DNA of 64,000 bases from Tritrichomonas foetus (Eukaryota; Parabasalia; Tritrichomonadida; Tritrichomonadidae): positions 1 through 64,000 of the forward strand of contig MLAK01000691.1 of NCBI GenBank assembly GCA_001839685.1. Direction: 5' to 3'. This document shows positions 48,465 through 59,700 of the stretch, piece by piece. The position numbers were made by a program, and so were the translations under genes. The notes beneath the pieces are model-generated. The model ran no database searches. It was given only the letters and a program-made list of their open reading frames with translations, and was not told the DNA's origin. Numbering within the stretch: position 1 is the first letter of the stretch; each line of letters starts with the position of its first letter.

Positions 48465-50360
48465 TCATTGTGCCTTTGGATTTGAGTTTGCAAGTTGATC
48501 AAGGAGTTGGGAACCAGGTTTTTGAGATTTCATTGGTGCTGGAGCAGCCATTGTCAAATCTGAAAGACTTGAAAAGATGACACCAATTTGTTGTTCAATT
48601 TCTTGCATTCTATTATCAAATTCGGTGTTTAAATTCGTGAATGCATTATTTACATCTCTTCTTGACACAAAGCTTGGTTTTGATTGTCCATCTTCGAGAA
48701 TTCTAATTCTTTCGCTTAAATGATCAATTACTTGTTCATTTTCACTTCTCATTTTATCAATTGCTGCTACAATGGCGCTAGATTTTTGTCCGAGTGCACC
48801 AACATTATCAACAAGTTGTGAATTAATCTGGCCAACAAGTTGTTCAATTGCTGCAACTTTTGACGGTAAAGTTTCCGCACCTTTCGTTTTTTCTCTAACT
48901 TGTGAAATTTCATTCTTTAAAGGTAAAACCGCTTCATTGCATAGCTTCGTTACTTTTTGTGTTGCTTGTGCACTCATTTCTTCCATTTGTGCTGTTTGCA
49001 TTTGCATTTCATTAATAATTAACGCTTTAAAGTTATCATATCTTTGAACAATTTGTTGTTCATTCTTTTTACGAATTTCACATTCTTGAGTTAACGCGGC
49101 TTCTAAATCTTCTCTTGCTTTTGTTGCATGTTCATTTAATGATTGTAAAATAGAAACAGATTCATTTTGAACCGTTGCAAAATTCGAATCAGTATCAGAA
49201 AGGAGCTGGTCGAGTCTCGAAGATAAATCTCGATATTGATTATCAGATTCATTTCTGGTAGTTTCTAATGCATCACGAACAGATGAAGATAAAGCAGAAA
49301 GAGATTGTTTAAAACTAATAGCAAGGTCATTAATCACATTTTGAATGTTTGACACTGATGAAGCTGCTCTTTGATTTACTTCTTCAGTTTGTGAGTGTAA
49401 AAGCCCGCTTGCTTGATCTCTTCCTTCGCTTTCAGTTTTAAGTGCCTGTGCAATCTGAAGGGCTGTAGATTGCACCATTTGATTTGTCGTCTGTTGAGCA
49501 TTATTTATCCCATCTGATGCTGATTTTTCGAAGTTTTGAAGAGCGCTTGAAACAGCGCGAAGTGACTCTTCAGTCTGCGATGCCCTTGATTCAGCTTGAG
49601 CGATACGTTGGGCAATTGCATCATGTGCATCACGAGCTTGAGCAATTTCAGCTTTGAATTCAAGTATTGTAGATTTGACAGAATTTGCAAATTCACTGAA
49701 CTTTGTTTGAGTTTGTGTAAAAACTGACGAAGTCTCACTGAGCCTTTCGCGAAGCGATTGAGTAGCATTGGTGAACTCAGCAGATGCTGATTGTATCTTT
49801 TCTTCTAATCTTTGATTTTCATCCTCAAGCGGGCGAATTCTGGCTGGGAGATCAACCGAAGAAACTCTTTCGATTGCCGATCGGAGCTGTTCGACGCCAT
49901 CTGTGATTGACGGAAGTGATGTTCTTTCGATTCTTGTGGCTGAATCTGCTGCTGTTTTTAAAACGGATTGATGTTGATCGACTGAAGACTCGAGCCAGTT
50001 TAATCTGTCCGCAAACCGAATGGCATCAGCTGAAGGACCTGATGAGACTGGCGGTAAATCGGGAAGCGGATCATAATTATGCAAATCTGATGGAGCTCTT
50101 TGTGGTGGGTTTCGAGCGTTCTGAGGCTGTTGACTAGCTTGTGATGGTCGAGTAACAGGAGCCTGATGAACTTGCTGAAGTAGAGAGGGAGGGCGTTGAG
50201 GAGACGAAAAATTATCATTATTTGTTGATGCAAATGTTTCTGGAGGAGATTTTGGCTTGCGCGATCGTTCGGCTATTTGTGCTTTGAGGTCTTCTGCGTA
50301 TTGGCGTTGAGCAGCGGCTCTTTGTTGGGCGAGTCTTTCACCTTCTTCGCCAAAATACAT
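48465..50360 (-). CDS. Large coiled-coil protein with Pro-rich N-terminal segment
   Basis: A 631-residue protein. Residues 1-35 form a basic helix (AQQRAAAQRQYAEDLKAQIAE). About 36-110 is Pro/Gln/Ser-rich and disordered. About 115-600 is a nearly continuous coiled coil with an Ala/Ser/Gln-rich heptad pattern, and the tail is Gln/Pro-rich. The start helix, an Arg/Gln helix with YAEDL-QIAE, resembles short motifs in centrosome- and microtubule-binding proteins. The coil composition is like that of striated-fibre or filament proteins. A cytoskeletal role is inferred from this only. No catalytic motif is present. Confidence 0.78.
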   Translation of the reverse strand: MYFGEEGERLAQQRAAAQRQYAEDLKAQIAERSRKPKSPPETFASTNNDNFSSPQRPPSLLQQVHQAPVTRPSQASQQPQNARNPPQRAPSDLHNYDPLPDLPPVSSGPSADAIRFADRLNWLESSVDQHQSVLKTAADSATRIERTSLPSITDGVEQLRSAIERVSSVDLPARIRPLEDENQRLEEKIQSASAEFTNATQSLRERLSETSSVFTQTQTKFSEFANSVKSTILEFKAEIAQARDAHDAIAQRIAQAESRASQTEESLRAVSSALQNFEKSASDGINNAQQTTNQMVQSTALQIAQALKTESEGRDQASGLLHSQTEEVNQRAASSVSNIQNVINDLAISFKQSLSALSSSVRDALETTRNESDNQYRDLSSRLDQLLSDTDSNFATVQNESVSILQSLNEHATKAREDLEAALTQECEIRKKNEQQIVQRYDNFKALIINEMQMQTAQMEEMSAQATQKVTKLCNEAVLPLKNEISQVREKTKGAETLPSKVAAIEQLVGQINSQLVDNVGALGQKSSAIVAAIDKMRSENEQVIDHLSERIRILEDGQSKPSFVSRRDVNNAFTNLNTEFDNRMQEIEQQIGVIFSSLSDLTMAAPAPMKSQKPGSQLLDQLANSNPKAQ

Positions 50361-51620
50361 CTGCAGATAAATTTATCTTATGATTCAATACAGATATAAC
50401 GAGCAAAAAGTGGCATTAGATTTTTTTCTGATAATAAACGGTCTGTTTATTGAAATTGACTCACAGTTTTTGTATTGAAAAAGTTTATGGTTTGTATGGT
50501 TTGATGAAATTGCTCATCTTTTAAACATGTGAACTTTTTCTAAAAAGTTGGTTCTCTCATAATGAATTGCTGAAACAAATGCAAACATATGGGAAATGTG
50601 TGAGTGATGATAACTCAGTGATCAAGCATTCACTGAAAAATTTCCAAAAAAGCAAACTATAATTTGTAGAATAGGTTTTCAGTGTGAATTCAATCAACTT
50701 ATTTATAAGAAATATTGCACCAAAAAGCTTTAATGAACTTAGAATGAATTAGCCTCAAATCAAAAAATCGATAATAACTTTTAATTATTGATTTGTATAA
50801 CATATTATTTTTCTTTTATTTGTAATAATATTCTTATGTATTGATATGCATTTCATAGGCTGTAATTGTATGCAGGAATAATAATAACTGAAATTAGACA
50901 TCATTGCAGGACTACATTCAGAAGTTTTAGAGTGATAACCGGTGTGAAATTCACCATAAATTCACCATAATAGTTATAATGATTCTTGATTCGAGGATCA
51001 TAAAACAGTTGATATAGAGATAGATAAATTTGGTGGGAAAGTATTAAGAGTTTACTATATCACTTACGACGCATCATCATACGCGATCGGAATTAAATAA
51101 TATTTCAAGATAACTATTGAGAAACCTCAGAAATTTGAATTTGCAGTATTTTTGCGAAGATAAATGGCTGTTTAATACAAGAGATATCTCAAGATTGTCA
51201 CAGTAAAATTTGATTGCTGAGGAAAGTTAACCATCTTAAGATTGTCACAGTAATTATCTATTTTTAAATCTCAGTGTTTTCAACACGTGATGTCTTTCGT
51301 CATAAAATAATATTATTGAATTCTTCACAAAAATTCTGAAGCTCAAAATTTGTATGGTTCATTTTCAAAAAAGAAATATCAAAATATAAAAAAAATCTTT
51401 TCTAGAAAAAAACAGTATTTTAAAGCGAAATCAAGCAAATAATACAGAGAAAATGTGTACTATCATTTTGTACTTTATTTGAATTTTTCTCACAATTATT
51501 TGAAAATTTATTTTCAAAGAAATTCAAAAAATTGATTTATTGTGCTTATTTTTGTGAATATGTTTCTGAAATATTTTTACATTCATTTCAAATTTTGTAT
51601 TTCAGAAAATATCAATTAAA
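50361..51620. other. Long intergenic region (divergent promoters)
   Basis: About 1.26 kb between divergent genes. The words AAGATTGTCACAGTAA (near 51191 and 51239) and ATTCACCATA (near 50949) are each repeated nearby. No gene was seen. Confidence 0.55.
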
Positions 51621-53735
51621 ATGTATTCCTTGCTTTTCGCTCTCAGTGTTCTCCAGCTTGATCCAAATCGTACTTGGGTTGGCAAGCATCTTGAATTGCT
51701 TTATGCTTATCGATACTATGGATCCAATAATTTCAGAATTCCAGGAATTATTTATGCCAAAGATGAATCAATTTTGGGCCTTTCGGATATTCGATATCAT
51801 CACGCTGGCGATCTTCCAGCAAAAATTGGTGTTGTTGTTCGTAGGAAGCCAAAGGGTGGAGTATGGGGAAGCGCATTTTTAGCGTCTGGCACAATTCGCG
51901 ATGTCGGTGATGGTGATGTTGCTTGTGTCATGGACAGAAAAACTGGTGTTATTTACTTGTTATGGAGTGGTGATAAAGGCTACCAAGGAGGCGCAAGATC
52001 AATTTCAACTTCTGAAAACCCAGCAAGAGTTTATTTCACACGTTCATACGACAATGGAGTGAACTGGGATGATAAAGTTGATATCACTCATTTCATATAC
52101 TCAAAATTATGTACTGAATGCAGCTATGAACGAAAAAACAACTGGACTGCTCTTTTCGTTTCCTCGGGTGCTGGTTGTCAAATGAGAGATGGTCGCCTCA
52201 CATTTGCTTGTCTTGTAAGACGTCAATCTCTCGATGATAAAGGAGCCTCTGTCAGCAACGATGCTAACTTTATCCTTTACACAGACGATTTTGGTGAAAC
52301 ATGGGATATGACACCAGGATCACCAATGCTTTCAGGTGCAAACGAAGCCAAACTTATTGAATTAAATAACGGAACTTTGATGATTTCTATCCGTTCATGG
52401 AGCTATCGTAGGTTTGTTTATTCCGATGATCGCGGTAAATCATGGTATGGCGAATATACCGTAACAGACATTAAAGATAGCTGGTGTAATGGCGAAATTA
52501 GACGTTTGTCTTCAGTTATTGATGGTTTCAATAAAAACCGTATCCTTCATACCACAACCTTTAGAGGTGGTTATGGCTGGCGCTCCAACGTTTCTATTGG
52601 TATCTCTTATGATGAAGGTGCAACTTTCCCATATACCAGAATTATTGAAAATTTAGATTCTGCATACTCTACAATTGATACAACTAAGGATGGTGAAATT
52701 CTTGTTCACTATGAAAAGAATGGTGCCTCAGCTTATGATATGGTTATTGCAACCTTATCACTTGAATGGCTTACAAATGGTGCTGATCACTATGAACGTG
52801 CTAAGCTCCTTCAATGGTGCCTTTCTGAATCAGAATCAGATCAATGCCCAAAGGATACCTATCGCTTTAATTACAAAGTTTTCGACCAATATGTTGAATC
52901 ATATCACTTAGTTTATCCAGAAGAAATTCGATATACATTTGTAGACAAATTCCGTGATTTCACAATCAACTTAAATGCTGAAGGTCTTCATAAGGGTACC
53001 TACAACAACTTAAACGAACGTAAGGCTGTTAACATTATTGGAATGAGTGAATTGGAACGTGATCTTTCTTTCACTAATTTCGATGTTGCCATCTCACTAA
53101 AGCAAATCATGCATGCAGGAGTTAATGTTGAAAATGGTATGCTCACAATCAGAGATGTTGCTGGACTTGCCATCTATTATGGTGCAAATGAACTTCAATT
53201 CTTAGTTGCTGGAGTAAAAAAGAGTTTTCCAATGCCATCTACAGCCAAAGTTGTTATTGAAGTTGTTGGTGATATCGAAATTTTCCCACTTACCGAAGAA
53301 CCAGCCTCAGCCAAATTACTCTCATCAGGATTCAGACTTGTCGTTCGTACAAATGCCAAAAATGTAACCATTAAATTCAAAGGAAATTGGGAAAAGGATC
53401 AAGTTGATCTTCTTGAACTCGATGTTGATAATTCAACAACAGTTTATGTCCAAGAAGGAAATGAAGATTTGTTCCCAGATGCCATCCCAGAACCATTGGC
53501 TACAGCAACACTCCCACCACCATCAGCCTCAATCTTACCAGCGCCATCGACTGTCCCACCAAAGGGTCCAGCTAAGATCCTTATATCTTATGCTATTTTG
53601 ATGTTGTGCGGAGGCCTTGTTGTTGGTCTTTTTATCGGTTTCGTAATTGTTTATTTTGCCTACAGAAGGAAAGAAAACACAATCCACCCATCTGATAATG
53701 GAATCATCTTCCAATCATTCAATGATACATTTTAA
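51621..53735 (+). CDS. Cell-surface sialidase (GH33-type) with C-terminal membrane anchor
   Basis: A 704-residue exo-sialidase. A short signal peptide (1-13) is followed by the beta-propeller catalytic domain (about 28-400). FRIP (38-41) gives Arg39. Four Asp-boxes are visible: SYDNGVNW (142-149), TDDFGETW (221-228), SDDRGKSW (268-275) and the variant SYDEGATF (329-336). The predicted active site comprises Asp64, Glu242 (GANEAKLIEL), Arg258, Arg315 and nucleophile Tyr349. A second domain and a Pro-rich stalk (about 635-655) precede a transmembrane helix (about 659-682) and a cytoplasmic tail YRRKEN...FNDTF. It should release terminal sialic acid from host mucins outside the cell. Sialidase activity is known in trichomonads. 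Catalytic residues are assigned by motif, not by structure. Confidence 0.92.
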   Translation: MYSLLFALSVLQLDPNRTWVGKHLELLYAYRYYGSNNFRIPGIIYAKDESILGLSDIRYHHAGDLPAKIGVVVRRKPKGGVWGSAFLASGTIRDVGDGDVACVMDRKTGVIYLLWSGDKGYQGGARSISTSENPARVYFTRSYDNGVNWDDKVDITHFIYSKLCTECSYERKNNWTALFVSSGAGCQMRDGRLTFACLVRRQSLDDKGASVSNDANFILYTDDFGETWDMTPGSPMLSGANEAKLIELNNGTLMISIRSWSYRRFVYSDDRGKSWYGEYTVTDIKDSWCNGEIRRLSSVIDGFNKNRILHTTTFRGGYGWRSNVSIGISYDEGATFPYTRIIENLDSAYSTIDTTKDGEILVHYEKNGASAYDMVIATLSLEWLTNGADHYERAKLLQWCLSESESDQCPKDTYRFNYKVFDQYVESYHLVYPEEIRYTFVDKFRDFTINLNAEGLHKGTYNNLNERKAVNIIGMSELERDLSFTNFDVAISLKQIMHAGVNVENGMLTIRDVAGLAIYYGANELQFLVAGVKKSFPMPSTAKVVIEVVGDIEIFPLTEEPASAKLLSSGFRLVVRTNAKNVTIKFKGNWEKDQVDLLELDVDNSTTVYVQEGNEDLFPDAIPEPLATATLPPPSASILPAPSTVPPKGPAKILISYAILMLCGGLVVGLFIGFVIVYFAYRRKENTIHPSDNGIIFQSFNDTF

Positions 53736-53999
53736 CTACTATTAAATTTTAACAGTCGATCCAAATTTCTCTTATTGATTTTTTTTTTTCTCCCCTCCCA
53801 TCATTTTGATTGAATATATGATCCAATTGATCGTTTGTAATTGTTATTGTAACAAAAAAATAAATAATAATAAAAATAAAATTAAAAAAAAAGTGTGTTG
53901 AAGGGAATAATTTCGATAATTAATTTGGCGAGATGATCAAGTTGAGTTTTTCTGAGAATATTTGGTTGAGGTGATTACGTTTAAAAAAGAAAAGCATTC

Positions 54000-55000
54000 A
54001 TGAATAAGATGATGATGGACTATCTCTGCATTCCAAGTACTCATCCAGAAAAGTTTACAGACAATAACGAAGCTAGTTCTGGTCTTAAACATCGAGATTT
54101 TGTTTTTCAATTGAACTTATTAAATGATCCCAATACGACTCGACCAAATCAACTGAAATCACTTAGAATTTTAAAAGAAATTCTTGCTGGACAAGAAGAA
54201 TGTGCAGAATTTAATCGAGCGACAGAAGTTCTTCGACCATATATATATAACGAGCATCGAGGATTAGTCCTTCATGCGCTTTGCTGTTATAATTCGTTGA
54301 TCATTACTGAAGATCTTGCCAAAAAAGTTGAACGAGACATTCCAAGGCTTGCGGAATTCATAAATCCTGATGAGGAACCACCAATTCGTGAAGAAGCCTG
54401 AAAGAGATGAAAACAATTGCCGAGTTTCTTGGGCCAGTCACCCCTTTTCTAACCGGATCAGTTCCAAAACAACTCGTTGAAGCTGTTTCAAGCAGGCAAT
54501 CAACACAGTCATTTCTACTTCATGCCTTTCGTCTTCTTTCGAGACTCACAAATAATCAGTCAATTAGAATTCCTTTAATTGAAAATATTGATTTTTTGAC
54601 AATCCTTGTTCGATCTTTTTCCAGCTCTGATTTGAGACAAGCTGCTATAATTTGTTCATCAAATATAGCAATGGACCCTTCGCACAGAGGGAAAATTGCG
54701 TTATTGAATGCAGATATTCTTCTATCTATTTCTGCATTTTTGGAATCAACTGACCCTCTTATTCGATACGCAATTTTGTCACTAATTGCTTTGTTGGCAG
54801 TTCCAAAAGATGGGAAACATAAAATTTCCACTGATCGAGATCTTCCCGATTTAATTAATCGAATTGCCAAAGATGATGATGATGAATCTTGCAGAGAAGC
54901 AGCATCAGAAGTTAGAGTACTAGTGTCAGAGTTACCACTTGGAAAAGCAATTTTGGGAGGACAGAAAGTTGATCCAAAGGCATTCGAGCAAGCTGATTAG
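54000..55000 (+). pseudogene. RSPH14-like armadillo-repeat protein, split by one frameshift
   Basis: Two frames, 54000-54401 (133 aa) and 54407-55000 (197 aa), belong together. The first ends PPIREEA-stop and the second resumes LKEMKTIAEFLGPV in the -1 frame. Restoring one base at the GCC/CTG junction would give a single protein of about 333 residues. It is all helical armadillo-type repeats (for example QLKSLRILKEILAG, and IICSSNIAMDPSHRGKIALLNAD then IRYAILSLIALLAVPK), resembling radial-spoke head RSPH14. Either the gene is a recent pseudogene or the assembly lost a base; coding quality is high on both sides. I have not written a joined protein because the missing base is unknown. Confidence 0.72.
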
Positions 55001-55342
55001 AATTATTGATATCTTTTGTTTTTTTAATTGTTTTTGATTTATTCGATTAAACTTTTTTATTATACCTAAATTCATGTGATTTTCATATCTTAAGAACTTT
55101 ATAAATGCTTGAGAGTAAAGTCTTTCTTTTCATGCTTTCATTTTAACATGAGTTCAGATGTTTTAAGAACTGAAAATCATTAAAATCATTAGAATTATTA
55201 ATCATTCGAATCGAGTAAATAATAAAAGATAAATAATATATTTAACATTTTATTGTGAAAATTAATATAAAATAAAACTTCACATGTGAATTTAATCATA
55301 ATCTATTTCAAGAAAACACAAAGTGGTACAAATTAAATCCAA
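55001..55342. other. Intergenic
   Basis: About 340 bp of AT-rich sequence. No feature was seen. Confidence 0.55.
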
Positions 55343-56518
55343 TTACTTTCTTTGTTTCAAGTGATTAATATGATACTTGTATTTTTCGATTTGATTTAAA
55401 TAAAAACTGATTTTTTCATTAATTTCTCGGAAATTTTCGATTTTTTCTTTGTTTTCGTTATTTTCATTGTTCAAATTATTTAATTCGGCTTCAATTTGAG
55501 AAAAACGAGATGATGAAGATGATGGATCGTAAGTAATCAGTTCTTGAGCAAAGGCTTCAAGCTCATCAGCACGATTTGCAAATTTAGATGCATATTTCTT
55601 TGTTTCTTCTTTGGCATTTCTTCCATTTTCAAAATGTGCTTGTTTTTCAAGTTTCAGTTCAGTGAATCTTTTCATGAACAATGATAGTTGTTGCATATCA
55701 TTGTCAATTTGTTTGATTTTCTTTTTAATGGTGTTTTCTTGATCTTGAAGTGCTTGTATTGATTTTTCGATTTGATTTTTCTTATTTTCTTCTTTCTCAA
55801 TTTCTCCTTGAAGATTTTGAAAATCATTCTCGTCTTTCTTTTGCTTAGATTTCATAACAATTCCTTGCAGAGTGAGTTTCCTTATATCTCGCGGGTTTGG
55901 AATACTTAATTGGTATTCTGGGAAGAGGTGTGAGCAATTGAATTCATTGAATACTTTATTAAGCTCAGCAATTCTTGGTTGTGGCAAAATTGTTGGATTT
56001 ATATAATGAACAAATGAAATTGCGGGAATCCCTGAGCTGTGGAAAAGCTGAACAACAAATTTAACAAGTTGATTTTGTGAAGGCATTACAACACGACGGC
56101 TTTCAAAGATCGAAGAAATTGTTGATATTGGCAATAATTGAAAAGCGCTGTATTCAATGAGGTCTGGCAGTTTTTCGGCTGATATGAAAATTAGAGATTC
56201 GTTTCTGTTTCTTAATCGGATGATTAATTGAGGGATTGTCGTGAAATCAAATATATTTTTGGATATTACGTCAAAAACTTGAGCGGTGCTTCGCAGCTCT
56301 GCTTTTGCATAGACTAGATCGAGAACTTCGAACCATTCGTCGTTTGAAATTGTTGGTTTCCCTCCTTCGTAAAGATGAATAAAGCGATTGAGTAAAGGCT
56401 TAGAATCGACTGTGAATTTACCTTCATTGATTAGAGAATTGTTCGGAAGAGATTCTATTGCTTCCTTTTTAAGGCATAAAATTTCAGGGTGTTCATTCAA
56501 GTTGAGGGAAAAAGTCAT
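55343..56518 (-). CDS. BTB/BACK-like protein with C-terminal coiled coil (trichomonad-type)
   Basis: A 391-residue protein. The first half is globular: a BTB-like stretch (about 1-95) and BACK-like helices (QNQLVKFVVQLFHSSG, then ISFVHYINPTIL). The second half (about 215-385) is a long coiled coil (Lys/Glu/Asn-rich). Trichomonads have a very large family of proteins with a BTB/BACK-like front part and varied tails, and this one fits in outline. The BTB call is by eye only. No catalytic motif is visible. Confidence 0.6.
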   Translation of the reverse strand: MTFSLNLNEHPEILCLKKEAIESLPNNSLINEGKFTVDSKPLLNRFIHLYEGGKPTISNDEWFEVLDLVYAKAELRSTAQVFDVISKNIFDFTTIPQLIIRLRNRNESLIFISAEKLPDLIEYSAFQLLPISTISSIFESRRVVMPSQNQLVKFVVQLFHSSGIPAISFVHYINPTILPQPRIAELNKVFNEFNCSHLFPEYQLSIPNPRDIRKLTLQGIVMKSKQKKDENDFQNLQGEIEKEENKKNQIEKSIQALQDQENTIKKKIKQIDNDMQQLSLFMKRFTELKLEKQAHFENGRNAKEETKKYASKFANRADELEAFAQELITYDPSSSSSRFSQIEAELNNLNNENNENKEKIENFREINEKISFYLNQIEKYKYHINHLKQRK

Positions 56519-56734
56519 TTCGATTGATCTCCGACCAGATATATGACGGTTTTTAAAAGCATTGACCAGATTTATTGTGAAAAAGTCCCGATATCAAAAT
56601 GCTAGTTCACATCATAATAAATTATCTCAATTTGATAATAAATTATTATGGTAGATGCTTAATAATGAATTCATAAATAAACACAGAAAAATGGATTCAT
56701 GATATTTTTTATTAATATACAATATTTACAATAT

Positions 56735-59700
56735 TCATTTTCTTAGAACTAAGCTGTTGACAAGGCGACTAAGACTGACGATGTTTCTCAACTCCTTAAT
56801 TCTCTGGGTATCATTTGTCGGCTGTTGTGGCGGTGGTAATGGAAATTCCCAAAAAATTCCATAATCTTCGTGAATGAAGGAGTAATCCCTGTCAAACAGA
56901 TCTTCATCAAAGGACTCTTCCTCTTCTTTAGTTTCTTCTTCTTTAGTTTCTTCTTCTTCTTCTTTAGTTTCTTCTTCTTCTTCTTTAGTTTCTTCTTCTT
57001 CTTCTTTAGTTTCTTCTTCTTCTTCTTTAGTTTCTTCTTCTTCTTCTTTAGTTTCTTCTTCTTCTTCTTTAGTTTCTTCTTCTTCTTCTTTAGTTTCTTC
57101 TTCTTCTTCTTTAGTTTCTTCTTCTTCTTCTTCTTCTTTAGTTTCTTCTTCTTCTTCTTGAGTATCTTCTACTTCTTTGGTTTCTTCTTCTACTTCTTTC
57201 TTCTTTTCATTATCATCTTTTATAGCTTCTAATGGTTCATGAAAGCTTAAAAAAACATCAGATTCCATTTCATTGTATTCATCAATGCTAGAATCATGGA
57301 AGGAACTTTCTTTTATCTGATTTTCATGATTTTCTTTGACTCTCATATTTCTTCCTGCTTGAGCTTGGAATTCATTTGGTATCAATTTGATTTCATTATT
57401 TTTCTTTGAAGTTACTTTTTCGTCAATAGTTTCTTTTTGATTTGATTTGTTTGTTGGTTTTTCATTCTCAATCGTTTCGTTTTTTTCAAAGTGAACTTTC
57501 TTTTTATTTTGATTTTCTGCCTTGAATTTTGGAAGTGGTGCTAAATGAAATGGTTGAACTGTTTTTAAAGGAGTAAAGTGGAATTTGTTTTTCTTTGTTG
57601 GTGAATCATTAACAGATTTGTTATCTTGTATTCTTTCGCCTTCTTGTGGAGTAGTTTCTTCTAACAACTGTAGTATTGGCTTGATCTGTTTCAATGGTGT
57701 GATATTATTTAATTCATTTAATTTGTTCCCTTCCTTTGCTTCATTGGGATTATTTGTTTCATTAGCTTTTTGAACAGGAATACTTTCTTTGATTTGTTCT
57801 TTGTTGTCTTCTTTTTCTTTCTCAAGAATAGATTGTTGGCATTCATTATTTTTAAAATCTTTAATTTCTAATAATTTTATTTCATTTTGAAAAATTTCTA
57901 CGTCATTTTTCTGTTGAGAACGCATTTCTCCCTTGACTTCGTCAATGCCCTCAATAAACAATATGTCTTTTTGGTTTGATGATGTATCATTTTGAATAAC
58001 GCTCTCTTTATTTGAATTAGAGTCAAGACTATGATTAATCTTATCTAATTCATATTCAATTTCAGAATTGGAAGTTGAACAACTTTTGAAATTTTTTCTT
58101 TTGGACGGTGGCGGTGAAGGAGATAGTGGAATTGGACGTTGAATTTTTTTCTTTTTCTGACTAAAGCATGAGGATCCAAACAGATCGTCATCATCATCGT
58201 CGTCATCATCATCATATTCTTCTTCTTCTTCTTCCTCGTCGCTATAATCCATTTCTTCATAATCAGCAATTTCACTGTTACTTCTCTGAATTTTATTTTT
58301 CGGGAAATTTTTACTATTATTATCATTTTTCTCTTCTTCTTCATTTACCATGTTATCATCAAATAATAAAGCATCATCAGTTAAAACAGAATCAGCATTT
58401 GTTTGGGAATACAATTTCAATCTTTCATACTTTTCTGGAGATCTTCCAATATCGTTGAGTTTAGAGAATCGAGTTCGAAATTCTTTACTTAATGAACGAT
58501 TAGAGTAGATAGGAAACTTTTCTGTAAAATCTGTAAGAAATATTTCAAATGGTTCATTAAATGCTGACTCAGATTTTATATCCAAATGATCCTTATTGGT
58601 TTCATCTGTAATATTTTTGGTATCGAAAAAGAGAAAAGTAGATACAGACCTTTTCTTATTAAGCTTGCTTAATGCAAATTCTACATTAGATAAGTTTGAC
58701 TTATGAAGAAGATCAGTAAAGCAATATCTCATATTATAAAGTTCTTCTTTCAATTTCGAAATGTTTGATAAAATAGTTTTTTTATTGTTTTGGTCAGTGT
58801 TGGAATTTTTTAATTGTTCAATATCGTTCAAAGGAAATTGAATTTTTAATGGTGTTTCTCTATGTTTTACAATATTGATTAAATCAAAAACTACGTCGAA
58901 ATCAGTAAATTTGGATCCATCAAAATTTATTGTTGTTAATGAAGCATTCGAGAAAATAACATCAGCTAAAAGGTCAAACATTGAATTTCCCGCTTTATGT
59001 TGTGAAACGTCAACATAAAACAATTTTGGGCATTTCTTTAATGCTGTTAAAATTGGAAATAATGAATCCTTAAGTTTATGATTTTTTGACCCTTTCAAAA
59101 CAAAATATTTAAGTTGATTGATTTTGGGTAAAGCAGATGAGAATTGTTCGATGTATCCTGCTTGATCTGCTGAAAAGCAGTTGGAAACAAATAATTTGGA
59201 AAGAAATTGGTTCTTTGGTAAAAATTCAATAAAACTATTTGATATACGATTTCCACACCATGATAACTCGGTAAATGGATAATTCTTAGCTTGTTTAAAG
59301 ATAGTTTCAATAGAATTCCAATCAGTTTCTTGGTTTTCTTCATTAATTTTTGCATTTTTAATATGAAGCCTTAATCCTTTTTGCCATTTTCGTTGTAATA
59401 TAAAATTTAAAAAAGACGGCAAAGCATTTTTGTTCCACCAAACGTCATTTAAATCAATCCGATAAATTTGATTTGGTATGATTGGTAAAGGTTTTTGGAA
59501 TTCTGAACATGTATTTTTACTTAAATTAATATACCGTAAAAACTTGAAATCAGCAAGCCCAATGTCAATCAAAGTATCATAAACATCAAGTTGGCAATTC
59601 GCCAAAGAAATTGATCGAATATAAGAAATATTCTTTAAGATTCCTTTAAGTGATTTTCCTATTAATAAAGATTGAGTATTATCGAGATTTAACATTTGCA

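Noticed and set aside
51180..51260. Repeated AAGATTGTCACAGTAA in the intergenic region
   Set aside because: Only two copies, with no symmetry or conservation to support a regulatory call.
56870..57232. Plus-strand Phe-rich frame
   Set aside because: Antisense shadow of the TKEEEEE repeat.
56735..58700. Search for a CARMIL capping-protein-binding (CPI) motif in the tail
   Set aside because: No convincing LxHxTxxRPK pattern was seen, so it is not claimed.
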